A DNA stretch of 64,000 nt. Origin: Ectobius pallidus. Taxonomy: Eukaryota; Arthropoda; Insecta; Blattodea; Ectobiidae. Location: NCBI GenBank assembly GCA_964059195.1, contig CAXKWD010000001.1, positions 218,682,484-218,746,483 of the forward strand. Direction: 5' to 3'. The notes under the pieces were generated by a model. The model did no database searches. It was not told where the DNA came from and saw only the letters and a list, made by a program, of their open reading frames with translations. Position 1 is the first letter of the stretch. Every line of letters begins with the position of its first letter. The translations under genes were made by a program, and so were the position numbers. Below, piece by piece: positions 61,287 through 64,000 of the stretch.

Positions 61287-61412
61287 TGCGATACAAGTGC
61301 CGTAAGCGGTGCATACGGATCGAGGGATGAGTTTGAAAAAACGAGGCGCTTGCGCCGAGTTTTTTCAATTTCCGAGATCCGTTATGCGCTTACGGCACGA
61401 GTATTGCATGAT
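61287..61412. repeat. Inverted repeat around a GC-rich hairpin
   Basis: TGCGATACAAGTGCCGTAAGCG is mirrored by CGCTTACGGCACGAGTATTGCA, with an inner CGAGGCGCTTGCGCCGAG. It directly abuts the Helitron 5' end. A further TTTTTTGCAC/GTGCAAAAAA pair at 61418 and 61762 may mark an outer element of about 370 bp. Confidence 0.65.
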
Positions 61413-61939
61413 ATTTTTTGCACGATGATTATTTAGATATCAATTTATTTATATTAATTGAGATATTAGCTGAATATATTATGTATATACACTATTGAAG
61501 ATGGATGTTATATGTCAGAAAGTGATTCGCATGTGTTTGTTATGGGAACCGAATATTTGTCCTGTTAAAGTCGCCACAAACTAGGGGGCCTTGGTCCATA
61601 AAGGCTTGTATTATGATGATTTTACTTAAGGTACTTGTGCTTTTTGTAATTTTTACCGCACGGAAATTTATTTTGTTTCCATAGCAACAAGATTACGTGC
61701 GGGAATGTCAAGTTACGATCCACGGCAACAATTTTCGTAAGTACCACTAATTGGTTACGTAGTGCAAAAAATAATAAAATTAGGTAAACTACTGCAACAA
61801 AGTCCCAGAATGCTTTTGTTTAATCAGTGATGATTTAAATTATGATATGCAGAAAATAAGTTATTTTTGTAATCGATTTCCCAGTTAAGCTCCAGATCGA
61901 TTCATTAAGCAGGGCTTACAGAAGAACAACGATCTAGTT

Positions 61940-62175
61940 TGATAAGCATACATCCTACAGCCCGGACTTCGCTCCCAGTGATTTCCATCTATTCCTACAC
62001 TTCAAAAAATTACAGGGAATGACAGAGAATGACAGATAGGCGGAGATTTTTGTCACACAGTGGTTCAAATCCCTGACGGCACACTTCTACGACACAGGTG
62101 TTCAAAAGTTGGTTCAACGGAATGACAAATGTTTCAGTTCTGGTGGCGATATGTTGAAAACTAGCTGGACACTTG
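61940..62175 (+). pseudogene. Mariner-type transposase C-terminal remnant
   Basis: The plus strand reads YSPDFAPSDFHLFLHFKKLQ, then FVTQWFKSLTAHFYDTGVQK and LVQRNDKCFSSGGDMLKTSW, with one stop between. The first block is the DD34D third-aspartate motif of mariner transposases. The upstream two thirds are missing. Confidence 0.8.
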
Positions 62176-62179
62176 CTGT

Positions 62180-63120
62180 ATATGTTGGAATATATATGTC
62201 CATGAAATTGTTGTTTGTTTCTGTAAACAGCCCCAGAGAAAATGTTAGTTATTTAAAATATCTGTAAATTCTCAAAAAGTATCATTAAAATGCAAAATTT
62301 ACAAAATATGACGTGAAACTTCAACATTTCTTTAATATGCACACAAATATGCCAAAAATATGACCTAAATATGCATGTTACAATATGCTACAATAGTTGA
62401 AAATTTCCTAAATATGCAGTTATATGCACAATAAAAGCCATTCCATTTTCACCAGGATGCTTGGAATCGGGTTTAAATTAGACGGAAACCTGAAATAATG
62501 CAAAGGGGAAAAATATGACATGTCATAGAAATCCGCCCACTACTTATAACCAAATTTTATTTTAGAGTAAATTTAGAAAGTAAAAAATAAAACCTACGGG
62601 CTACCCTACCCTCTCGTCGGGCCTGCGCATTCCAACTGATCCATTCTCCGAGATATTTGAATTCTTTTACTACTACTACTACTGCTACTTCTATTAAATG
62701 GAATTAGATTTGGAAATCTGCAAACAAAACAGGCCCGCTTAATTGCTACAACTACGTTGCATCAAAACATTGTTTGAAGCGGATACATGAGATTAAAACA
62801 ATAATGCTTTATGTAGAATGATGAGGATTTTTATCCACAAGTTGGGATTATCATTTATGCAAACCAGCTGTTCCACTGAAATTTTCCTCATTGATTTCAA
62901 ACTTAGAGCCCAGTGATGATTTCTGTTCATTGTTGCTTATATAAACATACAAATTTAGCTCTGAAAGGTTTAGGATCATGGATAAGGGTTTTTTATACAT
63001 CTGTGTGACGTACGACGCAATCATGGGTCGTAAGCTTATTTGTACGACTATTTTTAACATACCGGACTCCGTAGCGGAGAGTGAAAACACCGATCGCCCC
63101 GTCTCAACTTATAATAAAGA
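62180..63120. repeat. Mosaic of repeat fragments
   Basis: 62230-62540 resembles the ATGACC-rich MITE (AAAATATGACATGTCATA end). 62530-62630 is the right end of the GGGCCC-type hAT-like element seen at 25545-25676. 62770-62960 is a diverged R2 copy. No gene is present. Confidence 0.55.
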
Positions 63121-63126
63121 CCCTGT

Positions 63127-63152
63127 ATATATATATATATATATATATATAC
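63127..63152. repeat. (TA)n microsatellite
   Basis: About 26 bp of alternating TA. Confidence 0.9.
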
Positions 63153-63287
63153 ACTGACCGGCAAAGAAAACCGCTCACTTAAAGAAATTTTTAAAAATTA
63201 AGTTTAAATAAAAAGTATGTAGTAGGCCTAGTGCTTTGAATAAAATTACTGCAATTGTATACGTTTTTAAGATTAAAATGTAATGAC

Positions 63288-63930
63288 TAGAGACCGGATT
63301 TTAAAGGGAATTCCTTTTTTTATATTTCATCACAAAACGTGATAAAATTGAACAGGACATTAATGAGTAAGTTTCAACTGCAAATGACCTGGTTTTAACG
63401 TCTCTTTTTCCCCCTTTTTTAGGCTCATTTCCCTTTTTTTAGGAACTTTCCCTTTCCAGTACCTTTTTTGCTAATTTATTTTGAAAAATTCCTTAATTAC
63501 CCAGTATTTGGTAATATGAAAACATTAAAAATTGTTTTCACTGATTCACCATTGAAAAAATAATTCCTCCCAGCAGAATAGAGCGTTACAGGGAAATCAC
63601 AGGCTTGCCATTGCCTAAGTTTCCCATTATAACAAGGTGGGGAAAATGGATTTCGTGTGCTATTTTCCTCTGTGAGAATTTCAACAAGATCAAAAAATGT
63701 CTTCAGTCATTAGATGTTACAGAATAAGCAGCTGTAGAGCAAGAAAAGGCTTTAATTAAAACAAACATGTTTCTATCTGTTGAATTTTTACACTCTCTTA
63801 CTTTTATATCCCTTTTTTCGCACCTTTTTTGGCAATAATTTTCCCTTTTTTCCCACCTTTTTTTGGCAATAATTTTCCCTTTTTTCGTCCTTTTTTGGGT
63901 GAAAATTTTCCCTTTAAAATCCGGTCTCTA
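63288..63930. mobile_element. 643-bp hAT-like MITE with TAGAGACCGGATTTTA ends
   Basis: GTAATGAC is duplicated at 63280-63287 and 63931-63938. Ends TAGAGACCGGATTTTAAAGG and CCTTTAAAATCCGGTCTCTA are perfect inverted repeats. The interior has CCCTTTTTT phrases in place of the AAATAGGC phrases of the TAGACCTGGGATTTTA family, whose length and termini it otherwise resembles. Confidence 0.9.
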
Positions 63931-64000
63931 GTAATGACACATTTCACACTTAATTCCCCATTTTTCCTCTTGCACCGTGGTGAATGGTGAGCCTAAGGTT

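Noticed and set aside
60361..64000. First coding exon of the elongase within the window
   Set aside because: I searched the minus strand for a Met-starting frame ending with a donor after G to complete G|AT and found nothing convincing. It probably lies beyond 64000.

Overview
This looks like a repeat-dense intron landscape from a large arthropod genome. A cockroach or termite (Blattodea) is my best guess, from the insect-type fatty-acid elongase, the CR1-like and RTE-like LINE remnants, and the many hAT, mariner and Helitron relics. That is an inference; no species marker is present. Nothing is prokaryotic: there are spliced exons with GT-AG borders, SINEs with tRNA heads, microsatellites and AT-rich non-coding DNA.

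Host genes. One gene dominates. A very-long-chain fatty acid elongase (ELOVL) lies on the minus strand, with six exons at 60358-60168, 33378-33298, 31768-31712, 28052-27947, 24515-24379 and 19397-19221 (stop). They join in frame to 249 residues with all the family motifs. The first coding exon was not found and probably lies to the right of the window. The 26.8-kb first visible intron holds about 40% of the window. A plausible terminal exon of an unidentified gene is on the plus strand at 5698-5797, convergent with the elongase.

Layout. 1-5.7 kb: intron of the plus-strand gene, holding a 3.77-kb DNA transposon with an uninterrupted 824-codon transposase and TIRs of about 540 bp (Sola-like). 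5.8-19 kb: intergenic, with a degenerate LINE, a mariner derivative, palindromic elements, a HINE-like element, SINEs and MITEs. 19.2-33.4 kb: the five 3' elongase exons, with LINE and SINE pieces, three more HINE-like elements and hAT MITEs in the introns. 33.4-60.2 kb: the large intron, with nested hAT elements in a LINE, a pogo/Tc1-like MITE, a 5-unit tandem repeat, a ~120-bp minisatellite, five Helitron copies, and three copies of a 650-bp MITE family with perfect 8-bp target duplications. 60.4-64 kb: intron 5' of the elongase exons, with a Helitron, a mariner remnant and a complete hAT-like MITE.

Most interesting: the possibly intact Sola-like transposon; foldback elements that share a hammerhead-like core (CTGAnGAn-stem-GAAA), two of which also share a 45-46-nt one-sided extension and 13-15-bp flanking repeats (Penelope-like); five HINE-like elements whose core is a decayed AAAATCC-type array with a terminal hairpin; a Helitron with two consecutive 3' ends; and a tRNA-like cassette in a partly inverted insertion.
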